Shown here in pieces: positions 12,957 through 23,545 of a stretch of 64,000 nucleotides of DNA (positions are counted from its first letter, which is position 1; each line of letters starts with the position of its first letter). The stretch spans positions 14,157,497-14,221,496 of the forward strand of contig NW_004624784.1 of the NCBI RefSeq assembly GCF_000247695.1, read 5' to 3'. Below the pieces are notes generated by a model. The model was not told where the DNA came from. It saw nothing but the letters and a program-made list of their open reading frames with translations, and ran no database searches. The position numbers were made by a program, and so were the translations under genes. The DNA comes from Heterocephalus glaber. Taxonomy: Eukaryota > Chordata > Mammalia > Rodentia > Bathyergidae.

Positions 12957-13026
12957 CTAATAAACAACAAACAAAAATAAAGTACAACTATGCTATCTGG
13001 CAATTAGCACACTTAGGAATTTGTTT

Positions 13027-13210
13027 GAGCTAGCCATGGTAGCCCACACCTATATTCTAGCACTCTGGGAGGCTGAGGCAGGAAGTTCAAGGTCAGTCTG
13101 GGGCAAATTAGTGACATAGTGAGACCATGTCTCAAGATAAAAAATGTCTGGGAATGTAGCTCAGAGATACAATGCCTCTGAGATTAATCTCTAGTAATGC
13201 AAAAAAAAAG
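13027..13210 (+). mobile_element. B1-dID-type dimeric SINE
   Basis: B1 half (GAGCTAGCCATGGTAGCCCA ... CATGTCTCAAGATAAAA) then ID half (GTCTGGGAATGTAGCTCAG). It sits between the two DDX6 exons at 12.9 and 13.8 kb. Confidence 0.8.
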
Positions 13211-13744
13211 AGGGGGGAGCGCTGTGGTCAGTCTTCTAAAAACTGGTAAAATATTGTTATTTCTATACAAGTATTTGATGCATCATTAATCACAAGAAAT
13301 AAAATCAGACTCTAGCTCTCCCACTCACTAGTTACCAGTATTTGGACAAGTTTGGGTTTCTCAAGCTCAGTATACTAAAACTGGAGCCAGAAAATTCTGC
13401 TTCAAGAAGCTGTCCTATAGCATTCACCCAGGGTTGATAACCAAAAATGCCTCTGGCTAATGCTAAATGCCCTCTAGGGGACAGAATCACCTCTTCTCTA
13501 AATTTGTTTTCTCATCCACAAAATGAGCATAATACCTAACCTGAGTAACTGGGCTGCTGGAAGCAATAGAAAATTAGATAAGATGTGCATATGTTTAAAC
13601 ATATTATTTAACATATACAATTTTATTATATCATTCTACCAAAGAATGGTGGAAAATTTTGGCAATCTATTATGTGGCTTATACAATACAATCTTAATCA
13701 TTTCAACCTACTTAAGAGTAAATCCATATTATCTAATGTTATTA

Positions 13745-13903
<159 letters not shown>

Positions 13904-13984
13904 TCACAGTCTTATCTAATAATGCAACAATTTGATGACTGTTATAACAATTAATTAAAATATAATTAAGTTCTAAAAAGCATA

Positions 13985-14168
13985 GTAAAGCTGGGCATGG
14001 TGGTGGATGCCTGTAATCCTAGTACTCTGGGAGGCTGAGAGGAGGATCCCAAGTTTGACTCAAGCCTGGGCAATTTAGCAAGATTGTCTCAAAATAAAAA
14101 ATAAAGGGCTGGGGATGTCACTCAGTGCAAAGGCCTTGAGCTCAATGCTTAGTACTACAAAAATAAAT
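13985..14168 (+). mobile_element. B1-dID-type dimeric SINE
   Basis: GCTGGGCATGGTGGTGGATG ... GATTGTCTCAAAATAAAAAA then GGGCTGGGGATGTCACTCAG ... CTTAGTACTAC. Same junction as the other dimers. Confidence 0.85.
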
Positions 14169-14404
14169 AAAATTTTAAAAAGTACAGCAAGTTTAATATA
14201 TACCCATGTACTCAAGAGTACAGTTAATCAGACAGTGAAACAAGGTTTAGAGCATCTATTCTCCTAAGAGATGCAGTATAATATATAGTACAAATGCTGT
14301 CAAAATGTTTTGTTTGAACTAGTGTTTTAATTCAAATTAGCTGCCAACATTTAAAAACCAGGAAATTTCAAGTAAAACCTCAGATTCTGAATTTTCTTGA
14401 AAAG

Positions 14405-14582
14405 CTGGAAGGTGCCCTGCGTTTGATTCCCAGCATCAGAAAAAGGAGGGGTAAGGGGAGGGATAGAGGGAGGTGAAGGGGGGGAGGAGACAAAGGGAGA
14501 GGAGGGGAAACAAGTGGAAAGGGAGGGGAGGGGAGGAGAGAAGAGGGGGGACAGAGGAGGAAAAAGGAAAAAAAGAAAAGTA
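14405..14582 (+). repeat. ID fragment with polypurine tract
   Basis: A short ID 3' piece (GTGCCCTGCGTTTGATTCCC) runs into about 135 bases that are almost all G and A on the plus strand. Such purine-only tracts can form triplex DNA. It probably arose from a SINE tail. Confidence 0.8.
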
Positions 14583-14939
14583 TAAGCTTTAGCAACAGTG
14601 TTCCAAATTACTAAGTGGTAACAGTTTGGTAGAATTTAGTAACTAAAGTTTAAAATCAAGTGTTGGGGCTTTGAATCCAAGGGCTGGCACATGCTAGACA
14701 AGGGCTCTACCACAGAGGTACTTCCCAGCCCTTTATGATTTGAGAGTTACACTAAATTGTCCAGATTTTACTCAAACTTGTGGTCTTCCTGCCACAACCT
14801 TTTGGGCAGCTGGGTTTAAGGGCATGCACACCCATGCCCACCTTAACTGCCCCCATTCCACAGGGGAAGTACCTTCCAATTCTGCACTTAGGCATCTTAG
14901 ATTGTAACTCCCAGTAACTAAAACCAAAGATGCCTGAAG

Positions 14940-15050
14940 CAGGCTATGGTGGCTCACACTTGTAATTGCAGTACTTGGGAAGCTGAGGAAGGAGGATCAC
15001 CACTGAGGCAAGCCTTAACTACACAGCAAGACCCTGTCTCAAAAAACCAA
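14940..15050 (+). mobile_element. B1-like SINE
   Basis: AGGCTATGGTGGCTCACACT ... GACCCTGTCTCAAAAAACC, directly followed by an ID element. Confidence 0.87.
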
Positions 15051-15056
15051 GAAACA

Positions 15057-15185
15057 GGGCCGGGGATTTAGCTCAGTGGTTCTGGTGCCTGGCTTGCAGG
15101 TGTAAGGTCCCAAGTTCGATCCCCAGTACCAAAAAAAACCCCAAAAAAACCCCAACAAACCAAAAAAACACAAACAACAAAAACC
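15057..15185 (+). mobile_element. ID-type SINE
   Basis: GGGCCGGGGATTTAGCTCAG ... AAGTTCGATCCCCAGTACC. The tail is a long A-rich stretch broken by runs of C. Confidence 0.93.
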
Positions 15186-15209
15186 CCAACACACCATCCA
15201 AACAAAAAA

Positions 15210-15392
15210 CAAAGATGCCTGTAAGTCTTACCTACTGAGGAAGGTGAAACAGGAGGATCACTTGAACTTGAGAGCTCAAGTCCAGCCTGCACAACTTAGC
15301 AACTCAGTCTCAAAATGTAAAAGAAAGGTCTGAGGATGTAGCTCAGTGCAAAGGCCCTGCGTTCAATAACCAGTACTACCAAACAAACAAAC
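15210..15392 (+). mobile_element. B1-dID-type dimeric SINE
   Basis: Truncated B1 half (TAAGTCTTACCTACTGAGG ... TCTCAAAATG) and an ID half (GTCTGAGGATGTAGCTCAG ... AATAACCAGTACTACC) with a CAAA-rich tail. An interposed ID (15057-15185) may have separated it from its own head. Confidence 0.75.
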
Positions 15393-15552
15393 AAAACAAA
15401 GACTATGAAGTAGTTTTTATCCTTAAGAACTAAAAGTTGCCTAAATTTTTCTAGCCTATTTATATTTTGTCAAGACAAACTACATACAATTCAGGAAACA
15501 TTCGTAATTTCTATACCAATGAAAGGATTCACCTTAAAAATAAAATGCACTA

Positions 15553-15705
15553 AGCTGGGCATGGTGGCAAAAGCCTGTGATCCCAGCAGCAAGGAGGCTG
15601 AGGCAGAAGAATTGCTGAGTCCAAGGCCAGCCTGGACTACATAGTAAGTTCAAGACTAGGCTGGACTACACAGTGAGAATCTATTTCAAAAAAATAAAAA
15701 CAAAC
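15553..15705 (+). mobile_element. B1-like SINE
   Basis: AGCTGGGCATGGTGGCAAAA through GAATCTATTTCAAAAAAAT. It carries the rodent internal duplication (AAGTTCAAGACTAGGCTGGA). Confidence 0.9.
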
Positions 15706-16199
15706 AAAAAGCACTAATGCCAGTTCTTCCAGTGATCAAACCAAGTCTATTGGGAATTAATCCTTACAGTCACTAGTGAACCACCCAACAGTAATCATCT
15801 ATAATACTCTGGTAGCTTATAAGGACTATTTTCCACTAGGAAGTGAAAAGGTCCAGACCAGTGGCAGTGAACCCACAGCATGTGTGCCCAACAGGTTGTT
15901 TATATTATTCAAAGCTCTAAAAGATTTGGCATCACTGGCCTAGACAGTAACAAAGTATACACTTTAGCTCAGTAAACCAAAATAACATCATCTTACAAAG
16001 AGTTCTCTATATATTATATCATTTTAGATATGGCCAAGTTTTAACAAAAGTCACACACTTCAATTGGGATCCAAAATCTTAAAAGTCAATTCTGTGCAAC
16101 TGAATCTTTACAGTAACAGTTACCATCCAAATAATTTAAACTAAGCACCTAAAGATGACCAACAGCCTACAAACTGAGTTTTGAAAATATTCTGTAATG

Positions 16200-16268
16200 G
16201 GGCTGTGGCTTTAGCTAAGTGACATGCAAGGCACTGGGCTCAATCTCCAGTAGCAGAAGAAAAAAAAA
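16200..16268 (+). mobile_element. Old ID-like SINE
   Basis: GGGGCTGTGGCTTTAGCTAA ... GGGCTCAATCTCCAGTAGC, A tail. Confidence 0.65.
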
Positions 16269-16335
16269 TTCTGTAGTAAATGAGGCCCTTATGTTTTAGT
16301 AACAAAGGAGTTTTGAGACAAAAATGTATGTTTCT

Positions 16336-16515
16336 GCCAGAGATGGTGGCACATGCATATAGTCCCTGTTACTTTAGAAGACTGAGGCCAGACGAGACAA
16401 CTGAGATCCTATCTCGAAATAAAAAAGTTTTTTTTACAAAGGAGAAAGCCTGTGGATGTTTAGTGATAAGACCTTGTATGTGAGGCCTTGGATTTGGTCC
16501 ACAGTACAAACAAAT
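16336..16515 (+). mobile_element. B1-dID-type dimeric SINE
   Basis: CAGAGATGGTGGCACATGCA ... ATCTCGAAATAAAAAAG then CCTGTGGATGTTTAGTGATA ... GGATTTGGTCCACAGTAC. Quite diverged. Confidence 0.65.
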
Positions 16516-16707
16516 GAGTGGGTGAGTGAATGAATATATGAATCATGAAAACTCAGGATTTTTGAACTCTTAGAAATATTTTTTTTGAAAGACTGGGTAT
16601 TGAGTAGATTTTAAAATCAAGCAGCCGACCCCCTTCCTTTCATGGGTTCAAGTTCCAAAAACACTGTTTCCAAGAATTCAAAAATCCTGAGATTTCTGAT
16701 TGATTTT

Positions 16708-16787
16708 GCAGTACTGGGGACCAAATTCAAGTCTTCAAGCGTATTAGGGCAAGCATTCTACAACTGAGCTATATATCCCCAGTCCCT
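16708..16787 (-). mobile_element. Old ID-like SINE
   Basis: GCAGTACTGGGGACCAAATT ... CAACTGAGCTATATATCCCC on the minus strand. Confidence 0.75.
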
Positions 16788-16829
16788 CTGATTTATTTTG
16801 TATAAAGAAAAAATATAAAAAGTAGAAAA

Positions 16830-16912
16830 GGGCCGGGGATTTAGCTCAGTAGTTTTGCTGCCTGCTGCTCAAGCGCAAGGACCTGAGTTCAATCCCCAGT
16901 ACCCAAAAAAAG
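16830..16912 (+). mobile_element. ID-type SINE with target duplication
   Basis: GGGCCGGGGATTTAGCTCAG ... GTTCAATCCCCAGTACC. AGTAGAAAAG occurs on both sides. Confidence 0.93.
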
Positions 16913-17387
16913 AGTAGAAAAGTGAATTTCCAGAACTAGAAAGTTATGTATAAATTTTCTCAAACACACTCTGGAGTGCAAAAAGCTGGTCATATTTTAA
17001 ATCTAAAGTTTGCTTTTTTAAAAAAAAATTTCAATTTGCTTTAGCTGCCATTTAAACTAAAAGGTACACTGTTAACATTAGAAAAAGACTGATAAAAAAT
17101 TCTGATCATTTATGTACAAATTCAGCTAGTAACTTCTACAATGAGCTAATAATGAAAACCAGAACTGTCTCTTAAAATAATCTATACAAAATTAAGACAC
17201 ATCACCTGTGCCTACCAAATATTCATTACTTGCTGAATTAATTATGGCAGAAATGTTATTGTATTGTATATACCTACTATGCATAAAATTATCCTTTATT
17301 TACAATCAAAATGTTTACGGTAAAAAGTAGCTAATAACAAAAAGAAATCCTGGTTCCCCAAGTGTGTTTATTATTTTCTGTCACTTA

Positions 17388-17859
<472 letters not shown>

Positions 17860-18304
17860 CTGAAACAAAGAAAAAAAATTAAATTAGCAAACAGGAAAGT
17901 TAGAAAAAAATTTTTGTTTTACTTTCAAATAACTCCTTTAGACCAGCTTTTAAAGAATACTGCTGTTACATTTAGGACAAATCACTGGCCAAACTAGGAA
18001 AGACTTAATGAATTACCTCAAAAAACAAATCTACAGTGAGTCAATGAACGTCAACCATTTAAAATTGTGAAGTCAAAGTAACCCAGAAAAAAATCACACA
18101 GAAAGATACTATGATTAAATTACCATTAGTTGTCAAATGATAATCTGTTCCCTTCATTTTCCTCCTTGAATTCTCTACAAGTCTCTGCCACCTCTAAAGT
18201 CAATGATTCATCATACTTAACTGCATTTCAACCCAATGAAATACCAGTTTACTTACTGTAAATCTACCTATGAACATGGAAAGACAACTCATTATTTTTA
18301 AAAT

Positions 18305-18418
18305 TTTTTGAGACAGGGTATCACTATGTAGTCCAGGCTGGCCTCAAAGTTGGAACAATCTTCTTGCCTCAGTCTCCCCAGTGGTGGGATTATAGCTGCG
18401 CATCATTACACTGGGCAA
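18305..18418 (-). mobile_element. B1-like SINE
   Basis: TTTTTGAGACAGGGTATCAC ... TGCGCATCATTACACTGGGC on the minus strand. Confidence 0.85.
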
Positions 18419-18869
18419 TTTTTTTATATTTCTGACTGCAATCAAGAATCCTTTCAAGAGTTAAGCAAGCTTCTGACTTGAAAATTGTGTTTCTGAAGAA
18501 AAATGTTACTTTTACCCTTAAATTTTTGTCATTTAAAACAACAATGAAGCAGTCAAGGGACATGTAGATTGTCAAAATCTTTTACTTGAAAAAGTCAAGA
18601 AGCTGGATGAAGTGGCGCATATACTCAGGAGGATTGATTGCTTTATAAGTTCGAGGGAAGCCTGGACTGCAAAAAGAAAACTTTTAGCTATCTTTCAATA
18701 AGTACTTTTTTTTCAAAAAGTACACAATTTAAAATAGCATTATTATTAACTTTTTAGAGGAATTTGTATAAAACCAAAAGATCTGTGAAAGGCTAAACAC
18801 ATTGACTTTAACAAAACTTTCCAAACCACCCCCCAAAAACTGATCTAACAGTTATTTCAAAAATGAACT

Positions 18870-18953
18870 GGGCTGGGGATTTAGCTTAGTGGTTCTGACG
18901 CCTGCCTCGAAAGCACAAGGACCAGAGTTCAATCCTTGGTACCAAAAAAAAAA
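18870..18953 (+). mobile_element. ID-type SINE
   Basis: GGGCTGGGGATTTAGCTTAG ... GTTCAATCCTTGGTACC. AAAAATGAACTGG flanks both sides as the target duplication. Confidence 0.92.
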
Positions 18954-20586
18954 GTTACATGAAAAATGAACTGGTCAACCTCCCTCATTTTCAAATTATT
19001 CCCCCAAATCGAAATAGATTAAAATTTAATAAAAACTTAACTTACAAAAGCCCATTAGCCCATTAATCAAAGCCAACTCTGCTTATTTTTTAATCCTTAC
19101 ATTTCTTCCCTAAAATGTACTAGTTTAATCTGTGATTTTTGCTGTGCCCCAAAGTATCTTAAGCTCAATCATTTTAAAGTCAAAAGCTATCTCAGTTTAT
19201 TAGAAAATGTTCCTTAAGTCTTCCTTTAAAATAGAAAATTTGAACATTACGTTGCTCACAAGCAAGTTCTATTTATTTTGAAATCCTAACCTGTTATCCG
19301 TGTCTGAAGACATATCTAACAGCTACCTTTCTTTATTAACAGGCCGATTACAATCACAACATCATGTAGTTCATACAGGGAGACTTGTTTGCAAACTAAG
19401 AGGATGAGGGCAACCTCTAAAGTCTAAAAGTTATCATACTATCATTTACATGAAGACCCATCACCTCCTTAAATTCAAAATGAGACAGATCATAATAACT
19501 GCTCCCCTCCTAAACTGACACCTGCACTGCAGCTTTGTCTCAGAGAAGGCAGTATTTCTTTTACATCTTCCCAATTTACATTTGCAAGTTATAGGTCTAC
19601 ATTAAAAAAAAAAAAAGGAATGTAGCCTACTTGGGAGGAGTCCCTGCCTAATTACAGCACTTTCTCAGATTCCAGTTAGCAACTGACAGTTTCACACCCA
19701 AAACAGCATCTTCATAGCAAGAGCTTTTCTTTGCAAATGCAGCGCAGCTTTTCTAAGCTGAGGGAGCAAGTTGGAGTGAGTTGGGCTTATCCAGAAAGGG
19801 AAAGGGGATTGTGGAAGAGAAAAGGGAGTGAGGGAGACATGTCAATGACTGCAGCCCCGTAACCGTAGAGCAATAATTTCGTGTGCCCCCCCCCCGCCGC
19901 CACTCACTCCTGAAGTCCGCGCCCTCTGACCATAAACACAAAAGGGTTGGTGCCTGAAATGCTATCTGCGCAGTAGGAGCCGGGCAACAGCTCCGCCAGT
20001 AGGAAACAGTAAGAACTCCCCCTATTAGGCCCCCAAGATTCTCCCTAAACACCGAAAGCCCCTCCTCTCCTCTATGACTAGGTGGCTCCTAAACACACTC
20101 TGGTCACCGACCTACAAGGCCTATTTCAATCAACCAGCTGCCGGTCCTCTTCTACCTGAGCCTTTCTCTACGGCTTGTCCCTGCTGCCCCCTATAGGGCC
20201 GTCTCGTACCCTATAACCTTCACCATCACCCCCTCCCAAGTCCTGCCACCCCCTTTGGTCCCCAATCCCCTCCCTCATCTTCTATTAGGCTCCTCCGAGC
20301 ACTGAGCCCGCTCCTCCTCCCGACGCCACCGCGCACCACATTCGACTCTTCTCAAGCACCCCCACCCCACACAGCTGCCGCCCGCCCTCCTTCCTCTCCA
20401 GGCCCGGCCAGCCCTCCGACCCGGAGCGCCCCCTACGCCGGCCCGAGGGGCTCCCTGCTGCCCCCTGGGCCCCTCTGGCTTCGACCCTACCGCCTCACCC
20501 CGTTCCCCGCGGCTCGGGCCAAGTCCTACCACTGAGGCCACTCCCGCTCGGTACCCTCGGTCCTTTATTGTTGACTCGAAGCTCCC

Positions 20587-20597
20587 AAAATGGCGGC
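20587..20597 (+). promoter_or_regulatory. YY1-type motif
   Basis: AAAATGGCGGC matches the YY1 consensus (AAnATGGCGGC), which is often found within about 50 bases downstream of TATA-less start sites. Its plus orientation is opposite to DDX6, which hints at a divergent start or simple bidirectional use. Confidence 0.55.
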
Positions 20598-20751
20598 GGC
20601 TCCTTCCTCCTCGGAAACCTCCGCCCGCCCCCACCCGGCCCCTAGCCGCGGCCTCCGCCCGCCCCCGGCCCTCCCCTCCCCGCCCCGCCCCGCGCGCCCC
20701 GCTCCCGCCGCTCTGAGCAACCCCGCCCGCGCCCCGGCCTCCCCGCTGCCC

Positions 20752-20960
20752 GCACTACCTTCGCCGCCGCCCGCTCTCACGGCGCCGCCGAAGTCGCCGC
20801 CGGGCTGAGCTAACTCTGCTCCTCTGCCCCCTCCCTCGCCGCTGCCTCCCGCCCTCCTCCCCAGCCTCTCCGCATGGCGGCGGCCGCAGCTCCTCCTCCA
20901 CTCAAGATGGCGAGAGCTCGGCCGCCGCCGCCACTGAGCTCGCCCCGGCGTCACGGCCTC
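20752..20960 (-). other. DDX6: Likely DDX6 non-coding first exon
   Basis: In mammals the first DDX6 exon is non-coding and lies in a CpG island. Here the minus strand has a plausible donor, GGCGAAG|GTAGTG, near 20751. Upstream of it is very GC-rich sequence with YY1-type motifs, as seen at TATA-less starts. The upper limit (start site) is a guess. A second, stronger-looking donor (CAGGA|GTGAGT near 19907) could instead serve an alternative leader exon. Confidence 0.4.
20874..20912 (+). promoter_or_regulatory. Pair of ATGGCG (YY1-type) motifs
   Basis: ATGGCGGC at 20874-20881 and CAAGATGGCG at 20903-20912 lie about 30 bases apart in the CpG island. Both fit the core of the YY1 site. Together with the copy at 20587 they make a three-site cluster, all on the plus strand. 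Confidence 0.5.
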
Positions 20961-21885
20961 GGCGGGCTGAGGAACCCAGCCAGGGACGCTCCCTGAGAAA
21001 AAAACGGCAGCCGTTCGGCCACACCGTGACGCCCGAAACGGGCTCCTCGAAAGGGCAAGGGGCTTGTTTCCTCACAGCTGAGGAGAAATAGTTGGGGAAT
21101 GGTGGCCGGGAAGAGTCGCCTGTCTTCGCCCCTCCAAAGTGAACATCGGGGGTTGTGACCCGAGGAGGACCTGCGTGTGCCTGACCAAGGACACGTTCCG
21201 AGAACCTCTGGGCAGGGCTCGGGAGCGGGAAGCTGACCTGACATCTCCCATGGACCAAGGGCCGCCTCCCTCCAGGATCGAGCGGAACGAGTGGCCCAGA
21301 GGCGCCAGTGCGCGCGGCCGTGGGGCCGGAAGGGGGCCCGGCCGGGACGGGAGGGCGGGCGCGCCCGGGGAGGCTCCGGGGAGGGGCTGGCCCCGAGGGC
21401 GCGCCTGGGGGAGGTGGGGGCTGGGTGCGCCCGAGGAGGGTGTCGGTGAGGGCCGGCCGCCGGGGGCGCCAAGCCGGAAGGGCGACCGTACATCCGGCCT
21501 CCAGTGGGCACTGCTCAGGGAAGAGGGACCGGACCTCCCCCACGGGGACGGACGCTTCGGAGGAGTCCCTCGTAATGGAAATAGGAGCTCTGCAGGAGGC
21601 CGAGGCGCGAGAAGAGAGGGGATGGGGGAGGGGTCGTTGGCTCCCTTGCTTGACTCGCTGTTAAGATATTGATGCATTCGTTCCCATAATTACTTTTCAG
21701 ATCCTAGTATCTCCGTTTATCCTTAACAGGACAGTAATGCTACCTTGTTCCAAGTAAAACAAAAATTTGGAGCTAAAAGCTAGCTAGGTCAAGGAACAGT
21801 AAAAACTTGGGTCTCATCCAGCTGACAGTCTGAATGTACAAACCGGCAGTGGCCAAACCATAAGCGATAACAGAACTCTGACCGG

Positions 21886-22047
21886 AGACGTCACGTCTTG
21901 GTCCTTGACCGGCCGCTTTTGGGGGTGGTAGTGTTTCCAACTCTGGGCCAATTGGAGAAAGCCAAATAGGCTGTCCAAACCAATCATAGAAGCTGCCCTT
22001 CCTCTAGTTAAACTGCCTCCAACTTCCTGTTTCCAACAACCTCCAAT
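21886..22047. promoter_or_regulatory. CRE-like site and three CCAAT boxes
   Basis: AGACGTCA at 21886-21893 reads TGACGTCT on the minus strand, a near-match to the cAMP response element. CCAAT boxes follow at 21948-21952 (GCCAATTGG), 21980-21984 (ACCAATCAT) and 22043-22047 (TCCAATCAG). The spacing (about 30-65 bases) is typical of NF-Y-bound promoters. They lie just outside the CpG island, several hundred bases upstream of the presumed DDX6 start, so they may drive an upstream alternative start or a plus-strand transcript. Confidence 0.4.
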
Positions 22048-22289
22048 CAGAGCATACCTGAAGCTTTTCTCTTTTTATTCTTTTGTTTTTTCTTTCGTTT
22101 TTTTCTTTCCATCTTTTTTTTTGTTTTTTACTATCCCACTTCCCTTTTAAAATCTACTAAACCTAGCTTTCTCTTGCTATGGCAAACTGAATAAATAGCC
22201 TCATTTGGTGGGCCTTGTTAATTTCCATACAGTAATAGAAAGGTGGTAAATTCTGAAAAAGCTGATCATGAGATTAAAAAGAAAGTTCC

Positions 22290-22375
22290 CCTATTTTTTT
22301 TCTTTCGTACCGGGAATCGAACTCAGGACCTTGCACTTTGGAGGCAGCTGTGGCGCCACTGAGCTGAATCCCTGG
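22290..22375 (-). mobile_element. ID-type SINE with target duplication
   Basis: TCGTACCGGGAATCGAACTC ... CACTGAGCTGAATCCCTGGC. AAGTTCCCCTATTTTT is repeated exactly on both sides (16 bases). Confidence 0.93.
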
Positions 22376-22414
22376 CAAGTTCCCCTATTTTTAAAAAATG
22401 AGCACATCATCTCA

Positions 22415-22605
22415 TCCAAGCACAGTGGCCCACACCTATAATCCCAGCAATTGGGAAGACTAAGGGAGGAAGAGGGCAAATTCAAGGTCAGCCTGAGCAA
22501 ATTAGTGATTCCCTATCTCAAAATAAAATTTTTTTTAAAAGGTTAGGGATGTAGCTCAGTGGTAGAGCACTTGCCTACCGTGTGCAAGGCCTTGGGCTTT
22601 TGGGC
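22415..22605 (+). mobile_element. B1-dID-type dimeric SINE
   Basis: CCAAGCACAGTGGCCCACAC ... CTATCTCAAAATAAAATTT then GGTTAGGGATGTAGCTCAGT ... CCTTGGGCTT. The ID half lacks its B-box end. Confidence 0.82.
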
Positions 22606-23027
22606 AAGGTGAGGATGAAGTAGTCAACTCTCACCTAGATTTTAAAATACCTGCTCATTCCAAGAGAAAATCTTACACCTTGTACCTATTTTGGAAGATG
22701 ACAAAACGATTTTTTAGTGATAATGTAATGTCTGAGGCCTTGTTTGCCCTGCTACCTTCCCAAGAAGCAGGAATGTGTATGAGAGGCAGGTTTAATAATT
22801 TAAAGGTGGGGGGTTTCTTTCCCTAGACAACTCAAGATATGGGACCAAGCAAAGGAGAGGGGCTCACAACCACACATAATTTGTAACTTTCAAAAGGAGC
22901 CACAGGTTAACATTATTGCTCCCCCAAGGCAACTAAAATAGAATATGATAAAGCTGTCCTAGAAATCCAATGACTAAAACCTGTAAAGATTCCAGATAAT
23001 ATACAATACTTTTAAAATAGTCAAGCT

Positions 23028-23190
23028 GGATGTGGTGGCTCACTCCTGTAATCCCAGCCCTCTCTCTGGAGGGTGAGGCAGGAGGATCGCTGTGGGTCCA
23101 AGGCCAGCTTGGGATGCATTATTGAGTTCAAGGCCAGCATGAAGGACATAGTGAGACCCTGTCTCAAAAAAGAAAACAAAAAATCCCAAA
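23028..23190 (+). mobile_element. B1-like SINE
   Basis: AGCTGGATGTGGTGGCTCAC through GAGACCCTGTCTCAAAAAAG, with the internal duplication. Confidence 0.9.
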
Positions 23191-23455
23191 AATGTCAAAT
23201 ACCCTCAACATTAATTTATTTCAACCATTTTCAGTTTTCTTTGAGAAGCATAGATGGCTTAGAATTAAGCTGTGAGTTCTTGGATCTTTTCTCTCGGGCA
23301 CAATTTTAGTGGTCAATAGGCCTACTATCTCTACATTTTTTCCTCCCTAGTTCAAACAGGAAGGGTAAAAATCATATAAAATATGACCCTATAGAAATGT
23401 AGGAGTTACTTGCTAATGCATTTGGTATCCTTATATTTATAAAATGTATACCTTT

Positions 23456-23545
23456 GGGCTGGGGATTTAGCTCAGTGGTGCTGCCTCCTGCCTCACAAGC
23501 ACAAGGTCTTGAGTTCGATCCCCAGTACCAAATAAATAAAAATTA
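23456..23545 (+). mobile_element. ID-type SINE
   Basis: GGGCTGGGGATTTAGCTCAG ... GTTCGATCCCCAGTACC with an AAAT-type tail. TATACCTTT flanks both sides. Confidence 0.92.

Larger units (their letters stand above)
20280..21660. promoter_or_regulatory. CpG island promoter of DDX6
   Basis: About 1.4 kb of dense CpG and GC-rich sequence in an otherwise AT-rich window. It sits directly upstream (minus-strand sense) of the DDX6 coding exons. No TATA box is obvious. It contains GC-box-like CCCGCCC strings (for example 20680-20730) and three ATGGCG motifs. CpG-island promoters commonly fire in both directions, so a divergent plus-strand transcript is possible but not shown. Long open frames on both strands here are explained by the scarcity of AT-rich stop codons. 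Confidence 0.88.

Noticed and set aside
20275..21677. Long overlapping frames (up to 213 codons) on both strands
   Set aside because: They lie in the CpG island, where stops are rare by composition; the encoded Pro/Ala/Gly/Arg-rich sequences have no recognisable domain and several overlap each other.
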